Notes: a model not told the origin generated them from the sequence alone. A stretch of 64,000 nt of DNA from Trichomonas vaginalis G3 (GCF_026262505.1 NC_067207.1:20862082-20926081), one strand, 5' to 3'; positions 30,923 to 41,555 are shown, numbered from the stretch's first letter. Program-made: numbers and translations.

Positions 30923-31475
30923 TTTTTTCCTCTCAAAAAAACGTAGAAAATAATCGTTTTGGCGCTTTATTTGTAAACATCTCAATTTTTATTTCTTTCT
31001 TTTCAACACCAACGTATAACACACTCACAACTGATGTATTAAGCAGGATCTAAATTTCTACTAAAATGCCATATTAAAAAAATTTTAATGTCCAATCAAG
31101 ACGTTCATCCAAATGAGTGCGGGACAAATTTGCCAGGTGTCACTTTTCAATAACCTTAAATTACGCTTTTCTAATTTTTAAAAAATAACCTTAAATTATA
31201 TTTGAAGAAATTATGTCTATGATATATGTTTTATGCTAGAATCTTGGAGTTTTCATGCACTACACAAGAGCTCCAAAGTTCCAAGAGTGAATGCTCAATA
31301 GCAATTATAGAGATGTACCTTTTCAAAATGACTTTTACTGATTAAATTTAACCAATAGAAGACATTTTAAAAAGGTACCTCTACAATTAGATATACAAGA
31401 GATTCAAAGCTTCATTTCAGATAGATTTGAAACTTTGAAACGCTTGGTAGATTTTGAGTGAATGCTGACAATCAT
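30923..31475. other. Intergenic spacer with imperfect inverted repeats
   Basis: No gene. It contains loose inverted repeats, for example TAGAGATGTACCTTTTCAAAATGA (31306 on) against CATTTTAAAAAGGTACCTCTACA (31363 on), and CTTGGAGTTTTC against GAGCTCCAAAG near 31245-31280. They look like older members of the hairpin train that follows. Confidence 0.55.
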
Positions 31476-31693
31476 CTTTGAGAAGGTTTTCTTTAAGAAA
31501 ACCTTCTCAAAGAGGTTTCTCAGGAGCCCTGAGGCTCCCTTTCGTAATGATTGGGAGCCTTGGGGCTCCTGAGACGAAGAATGGCTTCGCCGAATCTTTG
31601 ATCAGCAGAGGCCAAATGAAAAGGCCTCTGCTGATGGATTCTCAGGAGCCCTGAGGCTCCCTTTCGTAATGATTGGGAGCCTTGGGGCTCCTG
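31476..31693. repeat. Hairpin cluster upstream of ankyrin gene
   Basis: Back-to-back inverted repeats: 31476-31512 (TTTGAGAAGGTTTTC stem), 31517-31574 (TCTCAGGAGCC and GGCTCC stems), 31575-31589, 31600-31635 (TCAGCAGAGGCC stem), and 31641-31693, a second copy of the 31517 unit. It directly abuts the 5' end of the ankyrin gene. Different stem sequences from the two other trains but the same architecture. Confidence 0.8.
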
Positions 31694-31735
31694 CAGCAGA
31701 GTATCGCTCCGCTCCATTAATTTTTTTTAAAAAAA

Positions 31736-33754
31736 GTGCCGTGTGGCAAATTTGTCCTGTTCCCTCATCCAAATAAATACAACGAATTCCGTAGTATCTA
31801 TAAATACTACATTGATTCGTATATCGCGTTATATCAGCTGAAAACGGACAAAGAAGAAGAATTAAAGGAGATTTACAAAATGATCAAAACAGAATTGATT
31901 GATTCAAAGAAATATACTCCCAAAAAAATTATAAGAGATATCTTATATATAATTCCTTTTAATAATCGCTATACAAAGTCATATTTATATCTTGCCAAAC
32001 TAATATCTGATGATTATCATATGGAAGAGGTCAACTATGTTGAAGAAATTCCAAACTACCTGTTTTATAAAGAATATGGAATTAAATTAGACAAATCTGC
32101 CGATTTTAAAAAAATTGACTTAGAAAATCTGGATATTCATATAGAAAATACAATTTACAGGGCAATTATGTATAATGACTTAGAAACATTCATCCAATTC
32201 ACAGAAAGAGATGATTTTGATCAAAGCCGGGGCCTTAAATGTAAATTGTATGTATATTATGATGGCGATTATTCATTACTTGAAATATGTTGTTACCATG
32301 GAGCTGTTGATTGTTTCAAGTTATTAAGATCGAAATTCGACTCAAGCATAACCGGAAATTGTCTCCGTTTATCATTTTTAGGTGGAAATCCAGAGATCAT
32401 GAGTGAATGTTTGAAATATCAAAGACCGGATAAAGAATGCATGGAATATGCTATTGTTTCACACAACATTGATTTTGTTACATTCTTGATGAACGAGTAC
32501 GATTTAAAGATCAATTTATCTTATTGTGCAAAATATAATAATCTTGATGCATTGTTAGTTTATTTCGATCAAACTAATGATATTAATAAATGCTTTATTC
32601 AATCAGCGAGGTTTAATATTACATCTCTTTGCGAATATTTTCTTTCACTTGGTGCAAATATCAATGAAAAAGATGAATTTGAAAAAACCACTCTTCATAT
32701 TGCAGCAGAGTATAATAATGAAGAGATAGCAGAATTTCTTATTTCACATGGCATAAATATCAATCAAAAAGCTAAATATGGATACACTGCTCTTCATATT
32801 GCAGCAAACTATAATAGTAAAGAAACGGCAGAAATTCTTATTTCGCATGGTATAAATATCAACGAAAAAAGTAATGATGGATCAACCGCTCTTCATAATG
32901 CTGCATATAATAATTATAAAGAAATGGTCAAGATTCTTCTTTCACGTGGTGCAAATATCACTGAAAAAGATGAATTCGGAGAGACTGCACTTTCAGTTGC
33001 ATTAGTCCATAATAGAATAGAAACAGCCGAATTTCTTGTTTCAAAATTTTCAAATATCAATGATGAAGATAAATATACAAAATTTGTTCTTCACTCTGCA
33101 GCATCTGCCAATTCGAAAGAAACAGTCGAACTTCTTCTTTCACACGGTGCAAATATCAATGAAAAAGATATTGATGGACAAACCGCTCTTCATTATGCAG
33201 CAGAATTTAACAGTACAGAAACAGTCAAACTTCTTCTTTCACACGGTGCAAATATCAATGAAAAAGATATTGATGGACAAACCGCTCTTCATTATGCAGC
33301 AGAATTTAACAGTACAGAAACAGTCAAACTTCTTCTTTCACATGGTGTAAAGATCAATGAAAAAGATAATGATGGAAAAACCACTCTTCATTATGCAGCA
33401 GAATCAAACGGTGCAGAAACCGCTGAAATTCTTATTAAACATGGCGCAAATATCAATGTAAAAGATAATGATGGGGAAACCGCTCTTCATATTGCATCAC
33501 AACATTACGGTAAAGAAACTGTCGAAGTTCTTCTTTCACATGGTGCAAATGTCAATAAAAAAGATAAATTTGGAAAAGCCGCTCTTCATTATGCAGCAGA
33601 ATTTAACAGTACAGAAATAGCCAAACTTCTTCTTTCACATGGCGCAAATTTCAATGATAAAGATAAAAATGGAAATACAGCTCTTCGTATTGCATCATCT
33701 CACGATAATGACGAAACGGCTGAAATTCTTATTGAATATGGGGCCAAAAAGTAA
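31736..33754 (+). CDS. Ankyrin-repeat protein with Trichomonas-type N-terminal domain
   Basis: The open frame spans up to 672 codons. The N-terminal ~300 residues (NKYNEFRSIYKYYIDSYIAL, YIIPFNNRYTKSYLYLAKLI) match the DUF3447-associated domain of the large Trichomonas ankyrin family; then come about eleven 33-residue ankyrin repeats to the C-terminus. There is no ATG at the expected N-terminus: the frame opens with a GTG next to the hairpin cluster and the first in-frame ATG is at 31880, so the 5' end may have been replaced by the repeats. Two adjacent repeats (around 33166-33364) are identical in protein sequence. Protein-protein interaction role; partners unknown. Confidence 0.85.
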   Translation: MPCGKFVLFPHPNKYNEFRSIYKYYIDSYIALYQLKTDKEEELKEIYKMIKTELIDSKKYTPKKIIRDILYIIPFNNRYTKSYLYLAKLISDDYHMEEVNYVEEIPNYLFYKEYGIKLDKSADFKKIDLENLDIHIENTIYRAIMYNDLETFIQFTERDDFDQSRGLKCKLYVYYDGDYSLLEICCYHGAVDCFKLLRSKFDSSITGNCLRLSFLGGNPEIMSECLKYQRPDKECMEYAIVSHNIDFVTFLMNEYDLKINLSYCAKYNNLDALLVYFDQTNDINKCFIQSARFNITSLCEYFLSLGANINEKDEFEKTTLHIAAEYNNEEIAEFLISHGININQKAKYGYTALHIAANYNSKETAEILISHGININEKSNDGSTALHNAAYNNYKEMVKILLSRGANITEKDEFGETALSVALVHNRIETAEFLVSKFSNINDEDKYTKFVLHSAASANSKETVELLLSHGANINEKDIDGQTALHYAAEFNSTETVKLLLSHGANINEKDIDGQTALHYAAEFNSTETVKLLLSHGVKINEKDNDGKTTLHYAAESNGAETAEILIKHGANINVKDNDGETALHIASQHYGKETVEVLLSHGANVNKKDKFGKAALHYAAEFNSTEIAKLLLSHGANFNDKDKNGNTALRIASSHDNDETAEILIEYGAKK

Positions 33755-34072
33755 AATTCATACATATGATTCTTTTTTTTGTTGTTGTTATCTAAAATAA
33801 AATTTATTTCAAAATATCGACTCACTTTTGATTTCTTGATGAAATTCATATAATTAAGGGTCATTAACCACTTTCTGACATTCTCTCAATTTTTTTGACA
33901 CATAAACTTTACTTCCCAATTTTCTATGATAAAAAGTTAATAGTTTTGGTTGGGAAAAAGTTATTACTAATCACTAATTAGTACATCATATAGCTGTTAA
34001 TCTTTTTGTTTTTAAAATAAAGATATGTTAATATTATGAGAGCATGTCAGAAAGTAGTAAGTGCACCATTAA
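33755..34072. other. Intergenic spacer
   Basis: AT-rich, no gene or clear repeat recognised. Confidence 0.5.
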
Positions 34073-34310
34073 TTATATAAGTTTCTCCCAAAGATTCGTT
34101 TTCTGCCAGATTGGTCTTTTGGAACTCGGAATTTTTCTTATGTTATACGTTGCTGCATAATGAAGAGCTGTTTCCCCATCATTAACTTTTTCATTGATAT
34201 TTGCACCATATGAAATAAGATTTTCAACTATTTCCTTACTATTATTAAGCGCCATAATATGAAGAGCCGTTCTTCCATGAAAATCTTTTTGATCGTTATT
34301 TATACAACAT
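34073..34310 (-). pseudogene. Ankyrin-repeat gene fragment
   Basis: About 75 codons with one and a half ankyrin repeats (GRTALHIMALNNSKEIVENL, DGETALHYAATYN) followed by unrelated residues. No N-terminal domain is present upstream on this strand. It is a degraded relative of the neighbouring gene, in inverted orientation. Confidence 0.75.
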
Positions 34311-35511
34311 TTGAAATGAGAAAATAGGAAAATCTTGATGAAATATAATTACAAATTTGGTATATAATGTGGCAGGAAATCCCATTAACATCTCAATACA
34401 TGATTGATTTATCTCTGATCTGATGCCAAAATTAAAATGTATAGGTAATGAAAATGATTACATAGATATTAATACTTTATCATTACAGTTTTGTAAAAAT
34501 TCAAATTTATATGCCATTGAAGAACAGAAAATTGATAAGATATTTGGTAATTGTATACTAAAACATAGCAATTTTTGCATCAAATTTCAAGAAATGAATT
34601 TACTGGTATTTGAATCCGTTTTTTTTTTCAAATTCTGAATGATTTGATTTTGTCACATTTCAAATTGAATCATCGCTTTTTCAGAAAAGTTTTCTCGAGC
34701 CTGATCCATACCTCTCTATCATGTAATTTTATGGTTTAATATCTTACCAGTTATATCTCCTAAGATATATACTGCTGCCTTGCTTTTAAACTGTAAAAAT
34801 AAAAATTTAAGAATGATAAAGATTTTAGTAACTTGATTGAAAGCTATAATAACAAATGTATGCTTTAGAGAAGCTATTTGTATTCTAACTTTCCTATCCT
34901 GTAAAAAATTGTTGATTAAACCATCAATTTGTAAAAACCAAAGTACCATTAGCATGCCATTCATTTCATGGCTCAGTTTGTAGCAACTTGATTACATGTT
35001 GTCAAATTCAAACTCTTCATTTCAACCACATAAAATTTACGATCTTCGTCATATAGAATTTTCATCGATCTGCATCTAGACTATGATAGCTTTCAGTTTT
35101 TAAATCAATCGCGCGATTTTTTTGAAACATCCGATCGAGCAACAAATTTTCCCATGAATTATTCGAATTTCTAATAGAAAACTATTAATTTGAAGCCATT
35201 ACCTATAATTTTTTAAAAAGAAAATTCACCTAAAACGACAAATAATTCTCACCAGTAATCAACCGTTGATTTGCGGATTTGGTATATGTATATGCACTCC
35301 TTTTGTTAATGAGAAGTTATGAGCAAAATTTTTCAGCTTGATTGTCATAAAATCTTTGCAATATAATCAATAACCTCTAGAAAAAACCCAAACTAAAATA
35401 TTATAACGCATTTCATATTATTAATGAGAATTATGTGACCTTTGTCATAAATTAATGAATTTTATGATGAATTAAAGTAATTTTTTCAATTTTTTTACTT
35501 TAGGTCAGGTA
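34311..35511. other. Gene-free AT-rich region
   Basis: I see no supported gene. A 71-codon plus-strand frame at 34423-34638 has host-like composition (LKCIGNENDYIDINTLSLQF) and could be the start of a decayed gene, but nothing continues it. The right edge has TTTTTTTACTTTA (35490-35502), also found just beyond the far end of the next element. Confidence 0.5.
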
Positions 35512-35606
35512 AGTGGGGCTTCCAGGCGCGTTGCGCCCTCTAGCCCATAAGAAATTTTGCCCAAGACCCAAGAGGAGGACCGAACCCCAGCCAACCAGCC
35601 GGTGAC
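35512..35606 (+). repeat. Left terminal inverted repeat, copy B
   Basis: It starts AGTGGGGCTTCCAGGC and includes CCCAAGACCCAAGAGGAGGA and GAACCCCAGCC. About 85-90% identical by eye to the inverse of 60016-60108. GC-rich compared with its surroundings. Confidence 0.9.
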
Positions 35607-35757
35607 AAAACCAAAACTGTTGTTATTTACATCATATTAATGGTGTCACTTTTTAAAATGTCACTTTTATGTCACTTTTCACAAATTATATATGTTTTCA
35701 TGTTTTGTCACTTTTCTGTCACTTTTCGGTAAAAACATTTTTATTATTATTATATAA

Positions 35758-36530
35758 ATGAATTTTACAAAACCACCGTTACCGTTCTTTGGAAATAAGA
35801 GTAGATGTAAAGATATTATATTGAGAGAACTTAAGAAACTACCGAATGGTCTAACATTTGTAGATTTGTTCGGTGGAAGTTTCTATATATCCCATTTATG
35901 TCATACCGTATTTCCTGACTCAAAGATTATATAATGACTTCGACAACTATATGAACCGTCTCAAACATATTCCAGACACAAACAATATATTGAAAGAGTT
36001 AAAAGAAAAGATACCTATAGGTAAGATGGAACGTATACCATTAGATAAGAAAAATATTGTGAGAGAGGTTTTTGAAAAAAGCAGAATATATAGACTGGGA
36101 TAGTATATCGTGCTAGACTATTATATAGTGGTTCTATAAGAGTTCATGACATTGAAACACTTATGTCAAAAGTTTTATATCTTAACTATACAAATGTTTT
36201 CAAAGAGGACATAGAAAAATATATTGAGGGTATAGAGTTTGTGAGATGTCATTGGACAGAGTTGTATGAAAAATATAAAAGACAAGGAAAATGTTTTCTT
36301 TATAGTGGACCCGCCGTTCTAAACACATGGGATTTTCAATACCAAGTAGACTGGACTTTGAGAGACCTTTAGAAACTTTAGACGTTATACATAACCATCC
36401 ATGCTTTTACTTTACATCCGATAAAATGGTTTGGAAAGTGTCATGAAATGGCTAGAGGACATACATGACTATGAGTTTATAATGACAAGATAGAATATGA
36501 GAGAGGTCCTATAAACCGGAGAAAGTGTCA
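35758..36530 (+). pseudogene. D12-class adenine-N6 DNA methyltransferase, broken
   Basis: The N-terminus has the Dam/D12 pattern: KPPLPFFGNKSR (SAM-binding motif) and FVDLFGGS (motif I). Later segments (YNDFDNYMNRL, HPCFYFTSD) are also consistent with the family. It would methylate adenine in element DNA, perhaps for self-marking. Broken (about four breaks). A short segment from its 3' end (36480-36530) is repeated, inverted, at 59036-59083 near the other terminus. Confidence 0.7.
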
Positions 36531-36557
36531 CAATAAAGAAATTTTATTAGTAAGTAA

Positions 36558-36728
36558 ATGTGGTTTGAAATAGGACTACTTGTTTTAGGTTTTTTCCATT
36601 GTGTCATTATTTATTTGACGTGGCAGAAAAGTACAGAGAATATGAAGATGAACCAATGCCTGCAAATTTCAGCATATGTACTCGTAAGAGATATTTTATC
36701 TAATATTAAATGGACGCACAGAACTTAG
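36558..36728 (+). CDS. Small single-pass membrane protein
   Basis: About 56 codons with an N-terminal hydrophobic helix (MWFEIGLLVLGFFHCVIIYL). It overlaps the start of the following gene, so the true end may be nearer 36700. Small membrane proteins are common in Polinton-like elements. Function unknown. Confidence 0.45.
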   Translation: MWFEIGLLVLGFFHCVIIYLTWQKSTENMKMNQCLQISAYVLVRDILSNIKWTHRT

Positions 36729-37073
36729 CGAATGCACAGCAACCTGGACAACCAAACCCAGAGAAATTTCCAAATGAAGTTAGAATACAAACTGCAATGG
36801 CAAAACTATGGTCAAGTGCCAACAGATGTACAAATGCAAACTGCCATGTCAAATGACGCTGCGTTAGGTTTGCCACCATGGTATGCAAATATGAGATGGA
36901 AAGAGTTTTATACAAACCCTGAAGTGGGATATAAACAACTTTATGCAGATGACGCGAACACAGGAGTTGACCCAGAATATGTTTTCTACCAGAGGAGAAA
37001 CAGAATGTATGAGCTCCAGTTAAAGAATGCTATGGAACTCAACAGGAAACGTAAGAGACTAGGCGGACATTAG
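36710..37073 (+). pseudogene. Unknown element protein, probably broken
   Basis: It begins at the ATG following a TAATATTAA leader (MDAQNLANAQQPGQ) and the larger open part lies in another frame, ending YELQLKNAMELNRKRKRLGG with a basic tail. Asn/Gln-rich. No recognised domain; broken (about one break). Confidence 0.45.
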
Positions 37074-37091
37074 ATTTTTACATATAGTAAA

Positions 37092-37325
37092 ATGGGTTTC
37101 TTCAGTAAGATAGGAAACTTCTTTCGAAATGTTGGAAGAGGTATATGGAATGGAATAAAATCTGTCGGAAGAGGAGTATGGAACGGTGTCAAAAATATTG
37201 GTAAAAGAGTAGGTCAGTTTGTTGGTATTATACCTAAAGACCCTGAACCAGAAGAACAAGCTCCTGTAATACAACAGCCTGAACCTGCACCACAGTCAAG
37301 TTGGCAACCACAACCGGTATATTAA
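37092..37325 (+). CDS. Small amphipathic protein with Pro/Gln tail
   Basis: Intact 77 aa. The N-terminus has four imperfect repeats of an aromatic-basic amphipathic unit (KIGNFFRNVGRGIWNGIKSV, VGRGVWNGVKNI) and a Pro/Gln-rich tail. The pattern resembles membrane-lytic virion peptides such as adenovirus protein VI and Polinton counterparts; that role is inferred. Leader TTTTTACATATAGTAAAATG. Confidence 0.6.
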   Translation: MGFFSKIGNFFRNVGRGIWNGIKSVGRGVWNGVKNIGKRVGQFVGIIPKDPEPEEQAPVIQQPEPAPQSSWQPQPVY

Positions 37326-37329
37326 AAAA

Positions 37330-38178
37330 TTATATTTTTACCGTTCGATAGTAGTTGTATATGAAACTAAGTTCTAAGTAAAACGCATGGTATAATGGAA
37401 TTATTCTTTTTCTTCCATCTGTAGTAAACCATACTTGAAAGTCTGAAATACTTCCACTCGGCGGTTCATATAACTTTGTAGGTTTTTCGTAAAAGTCATT
37501 CATCAGACATAAGAAAGAGTTTTGCGCACCAGAAAATGAAGCATGAACAATAATAGCATCTGGGTCGAAAATATTTTCATATGTTCCATTAGGTTTTTCG
37601 ACTTCATAATAGTCCGGGTGTACTGGATATGCTGCAGGCTGATTTAACATCCTCATAAATCTATACCATGCCAAGTTGTTATATTTTGTAGAAATATAAA
37701 CGTTTTCTCCAAGGTCTTCTATTTTATTGATTTTAACAGTTGCATTTTTCCTGTCATAAATAATATCGAGATGGTATTCTCCTTCGTCAATGTTAAACTG
37801 GTTTGCATATTCAATATAGATATCGTTTATTTTTTCTTGAAAAGCTTGAAGAGTTGTTTCTAAGTTTATAAGCAAATTAACTTGTAAAAGTTTTCCTTGT
37901 TCAAATTTCTCATACATACGTTTTTCTTTGTTATAGTATCGAACTTCAAAACCGACCGTAAATGGGAAACCATGTATGGCTTCTGAAATGAACTTCATTC
38001 TACGAAAGCCAATAGCTTTTGTGACGGATGGGTCTCTTAACCATCTTAATGGGTAGTCAAAACGATAGCCTTCATGCTTTATAGTATCTAAGTCAAACTT
38101 TTGACCGACATTAGTAAAAAGTTCATCTAATGGTTTAGTTGTAGCAACTCTAGAATTTTCTTTTTCTATTGGAAGCAT
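37330..38178 (-). CDS. Candidate minor capsid protein, paralogue 1
   Basis: Intact 282 aa, paralogous to 42950-43810: shared KPLDELFTN, YRFDYPLRWL, KAIGFRRM, and C-terminal FQVWFTTDGRKRIIPLYHAF. The W and K-x-I pattern also occurs in 18087-18943 and 9326-10205. Beta-rich; minor capsid role is inferred, and a receptor or fibre-base protein is the alternative. Convergent with 37092-37325, five bases apart. Confidence 0.6.
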   Translation of the reverse strand: MLPIEKENSRVATTKPLDELFTNVGQKFDLDTIKHEGYRFDYPLRWLRDPSVTKAIGFRRMKFISEAIHGFPFTVGFEVRYYNKEKRMYEKFEQGKLLQVNLLINLETTLQAFQEKINDIYIEYANQFNIDEGEYHLDIIYDRKNATVKINKIEDLGENVYISTKYNNLAWYRFMRMLNQPAAYPVHPDYYEVEKPNGTYENIFDPDAIIVHASFSGAQNSFLCLMNDFYEKPTKLYEPPSGSISDFQVWFTTDGRKRIIPLYHAFYLELSFIYNYYRTVKI

Positions 38179-38196
38179 ATTTTATCTAGAATAAAA

Positions 38197-39512
38197 ATGT
38201 CAAATGAAACAGCGTCTATGAGAGAAATACAACACAACCGACAACTCATTATGCAAGCTCTAAATAAGAACACAACAAACTTTTCAAACTATTCTAAGAT
38301 ATCTGAGTCATTGAAAGGGGGTGACTTAAAACTGACATTAAACCCTATAACAGATGAGTTTCTATTTCAAGACAATAAGAACAATACTGTCTGTATAAAT
38401 CCAACAAAAGGAACTTTAAACGAGAAACCTATAAATGAACTTCTTTTGAAAGCAGATGTTGACAACAAAGCTGACAAAGAATATGTAGACGATGCAATAG
38501 CAAAAGAAGAAGAAAGAGCTAACAATGCTTATGCAACAAAAGAACATACTCATCCTGAACTAGCAGACAAAACATATGTTGACAATAAAATGTCAAGTGA
38601 AGTGACAAGAGCTGAAAACGAATATTCTAAAAAGACTCATATACATTATATTAACCAAATAACAAGTCTTAAGGAAACATTAGAGACAAAAGCAGATAAG
38701 ACTCATACACATTCTATATCTGATCAAACTTACAAGAAACCTTAAACAGGAAAAGTGACGTTGGACATACACATACCATTGCAAATATTACAAACTTACA
38801 AGAAACCTTAAACAGGAAAAGTGATGTTGGACATACACATTCTATATCTGATATTACAAACTTACAAGAAACCTTAAACAGGAAAAGTGACGTTGGACAT
38901 ACACATACATCTTCTGAAATAACAGACTTAAACGTTAGCCTTGAAAATAAAGCAGATAAAACATATGTCAATGAAATATACCAAAGTTTGATAGGAACAA
39001 AAAATATTGAAACTATTGTTGGTGACTTTTCTGTCAATGAAGAAAATAAATATTTTAGATGGCAGTTGGTACAGTCCTTAAAAAATGGTACACGGCATAA
39101 ACTCATTCCGAAAAATAACAATGAAATGTATGTAAGCTATAAAAAGAATGATGGCACACAAGTTAAAGTTCCATTAGACAACAACTGCTACTTAAACTTA
39201 TATGGAGACGAACAAAAGAAATATTTAAGGGTTTATGAAATGGCAGATATGACATTGCCTGACCCAGCTCCAGCACCACATTATTATGACTATGGAGATG
39301 ACGACAGAACACCACATGTAGATGAACAAAAGCTAACATTATATTTAGATTATTATAGATATAAAAGATATAATGCAATAGAAAAAACGAGAATAGTATA
39401 TTATTATACAGATGACAGAAATAAATATTATAGTCAAGACTTTACCTACCCTGAAAACATAAGATTATATTATAAAAATATTCTGACACAAACCAGAAGA
39501 AACCTGAAATAG
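38197..39512 (+). pseudogene. Phage-type tail-fibre-like protein, broken
   Basis: The N-terminus (MSNETASMREIQHNRQLIMQ) is helical; then come repeats of a K-A-D-K-T-H-T-H type ending I-x-D-I-T-N-L-Q-E-T-L. At least five H-T-H motifs are seen, the iron-binding trimer motif of bacteriophage short tail fibres. The C-terminal part is tyrosine-rich. The DNA has a 54-bp unit repeated three times near 38735-38895. Likely a host-recognition fibre. Broken (about one or two breaks). Confidence 0.7.
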
Positions 39513-39558
39513 TTGCACTATATTTTAAGTTCAAAAGAGACAATCTATAATATCTCAT

Positions 39559-39989
39559 ATGTTTGATTTAATGAACCCAGTAGGTTCTATTTATACATCT
39601 ATGGATGCAAGAGGTCCTCAAGTAATGTTTGGTGTTGGTGCATGGGAACAAATAGTCGACAGGTTTTTGTATTGTGCAAACTCTTCAAAGGAAACAGGTG
39701 GAAGTAAAGATTTCAGGTGAAATTTACCTGCACACAGTCATTACATAGATTTAAGTACATCTCAAGCAGGTTGGCATAGGCATAGATATTGGGATTGGTC
39801 AGGAATGACAAAAGGTAAAGGATATGATGTTAAAGACGACGTTAAGTTTGCTATAAATTGTTACTGGAGTGACACTCAGGAGAAGGAAACCATACACATT
39901 TCGTTTCAGGATATACACAAACAACGGGACAAAGTAAAGAATACATGCCACCTTACATGACAGTTTACGCATGGTATATAATTGCTTAG
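39559..39989 (+). pseudogene. Phage baseplate gp10/tail-collar-like protein, broken
   Basis: The start reads PVGSIYTSMDARGPQVMFG then GAWEQIVDRFLYCANSS and LPAHSHYIDL, the usual C-terminal domain of phage short-tail-fibre/gp10 proteins; the end contains PPYMTVYAWYIIA. It follows the H-x-H fibre gene as such domains do in phages. Broken (about two or three breaks). Its stop overlaps the stop of the convergent integrase gene. Confidence 0.7.
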
Positions 39990-40945
39990 TCGTCATTTTT
40001 CAACTTCTTTAGCATATTCGTCAGGAGTTGTCTTATATTTGTTAGGAACTGTCTTTGAAAGTATACCACTTGAACTTTGACAAGTTTGAAACGAGGTCTG
40101 ACAATAGTAGTTTTATCTTCTGCTTGCAGTGTGTACATTTTGCCATGTTTGCCTAAAACTTCATAATATTCTCTTATATACTTTCTTCTATTTTACGAAC
40201 ACGAATGTGAGTACCTGTCGGGTTCCCATTGTTGTCATAGTCAATAGTATTTTCATATGGGTCGCGTTTAGGTATTTCTATTTTTACTTTGTCACCTTTC
40301 TGAAGTTTGAAGCCCGGCATTCTTTCTTGTTTGTCTCTTTTGACTAAATTATTAAATATATAGTCTTTCTCTAAGTCAGGGTTGTTTTTCATTTCTTCGG
40401 GGAGTGGTTTCCCAAACCTTTGTGTTTACGGTTATTGTAAATATTTAAAACTTGTTCTCATCTTTGCCATGGAAAGTGTCTATACTTGTCGTCATATGAC
40501 ATTTCATTTGCTTCATCACCTTGTGGTTGGTTTAAGTCTCTTAACATTTTTATACAACCGTCAATGACACCAAGAGCAGAATGGTTTTGGTCGACAATGA
40601 AATATTGGTTTACATTTTTTTGAACGCAGATAGTTTTTACATCATCTTGATTTGAAAGAACTTTCACAGTCAGATGTCAGTTTTGTTGGATGGTATTTGT
40701 CAACGAATATTGTCAAAGCAGTTTTCACATCTAAAATATTTTTGGACCATAATGGTATGGCTTCACAGTATCTTGTGTTTTGACCGACAAATATTAGCCA
40801 GTATGGAGGTCCATCTGTTTCTAACTCTCGGAATGTTTTCCAAGATATCCATAAACCAAGCATTTGGTGTTGAACTAAAGATTTTTATCATGAGTGCTTT
40901 CTTTGTTGCCTTAGAAACATAGGGGTCCTTGTTTGGATTCGTCAT
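39986..40945 (-). pseudogene. Retrovirus-type (rve) integrase of the element, broken
   Basis: It begins MTNPNKDPYVSKATKKAL. Core segments visible: YWLIFVGQNTRYCEAIPL, LTSDCESSF (second catalytic acid) and a downstream acid near SALGVIDGCIKML. The C-terminal region has GFKLQKGDKVKIEIPKRD, an SH3/chromo-like DNA-binding pattern. This is the Maverick hallmark integrase that inserts the element. Broken (about three breaks). Confidence 0.8.
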
Positions 40946-40962
40946 TTTTTAACCCATAAGAA

Positions 40963-41364
40963 ATGGGTTTATTTGGCGCATTAGCAGGAGTTGCATCCAG
41001 ATTTTTGCCCGCAGTGGGAACAATAGCCAGAGGTGTATTTGGAGTTGGAAGGAAGATTTTGAGTACATTAGGTATACTTAAAGAGAAAGCACAACCTATT
41101 ATACAAACTGTACAGAAAGGTTGGGATGTAGCACGAGATGCAGCAAATCTTATTCCAAATCCTGAAACAAGAGGAAAAGTTCAAGGATGGATGGACAATG
41201 TAGGAAGACAAGCAGGAAACTATTATAACAAAGCAAATGACTACTATAACCAAGCAGGACACTATATGGACCAAGGTGAAAGATTCTTTAACAGAGGATA
41301 TAACCATGCACAACAGTGGGTAAACAATAACCAACCGCAACCACCTCAAACTTGGGGAATGTAA
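40963..41364 (+). CDS. Hydrophobic/amphipathic virion-type protein
   Basis: Intact 133 aa. N-terminus MGLFGALAGVASRFLPAVG is hydrophobic and glycine/alanine-rich; the middle has amphipathic helices; the C-terminal half repeats a Y-Y-N-K-A-N/Y-Y-N-Q-A-G pattern and ends Pro/Gln-rich. It resembles 37092-37325 and 10404-10930. Possibly membrane-active and carried in the capsid. Confidence 0.6.
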   Translation: MGLFGALAGVASRFLPAVGTIARGVFGVGRKILSTLGILKEKAQPIIQTVQKGWDVARDAANLIPNPETRGKVQGWMDNVGRQAGNYYNKANDYYNQAGHYMDQGERFFNRGYNHAQQWVNNNQPQPPQTWGM

Positions 41365-41383
41365 AGTTTTTTACTGAGATGAA

Positions 41384-41536
41384 ATGAACAATACAGCATT
41401 GAGACAAATGGGTTCAAGATGGATTTGTCGACTTCCAGCAGTTACACAACGTGTTTGTCAAGTTCTTCCTATACCTCAGGAAGTTTTAGACCGACTTAAA
41501 AAACCTAAACAACCAGTTGAAAACAAACCAAACTAA
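41384..41536 (+). CDS. 50-aa basic peptide
   Basis: Intact short frame (MNNTALRQMGSRWICRLPAV...). Its leader TTTTTTACTGAGATGAA is repeated almost exactly before the next gene (41556), which supports expression. Basic; function unknown. Confidence 0.55.
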   Translation: MNNTALRQMGSRWICRLPAVTQRVCQVLPIPQEVLDRLKKPKQPVENKPN

Positions 41537-41555
41537 AATTTTTTACTGAGATGAA

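Noticed and set aside
31520-31717. 65-codon minus-strand frame over the hairpin cluster
   Set aside because: It arises from the duplicated GGAGCC hairpin unit; its two halves are the same repeat.
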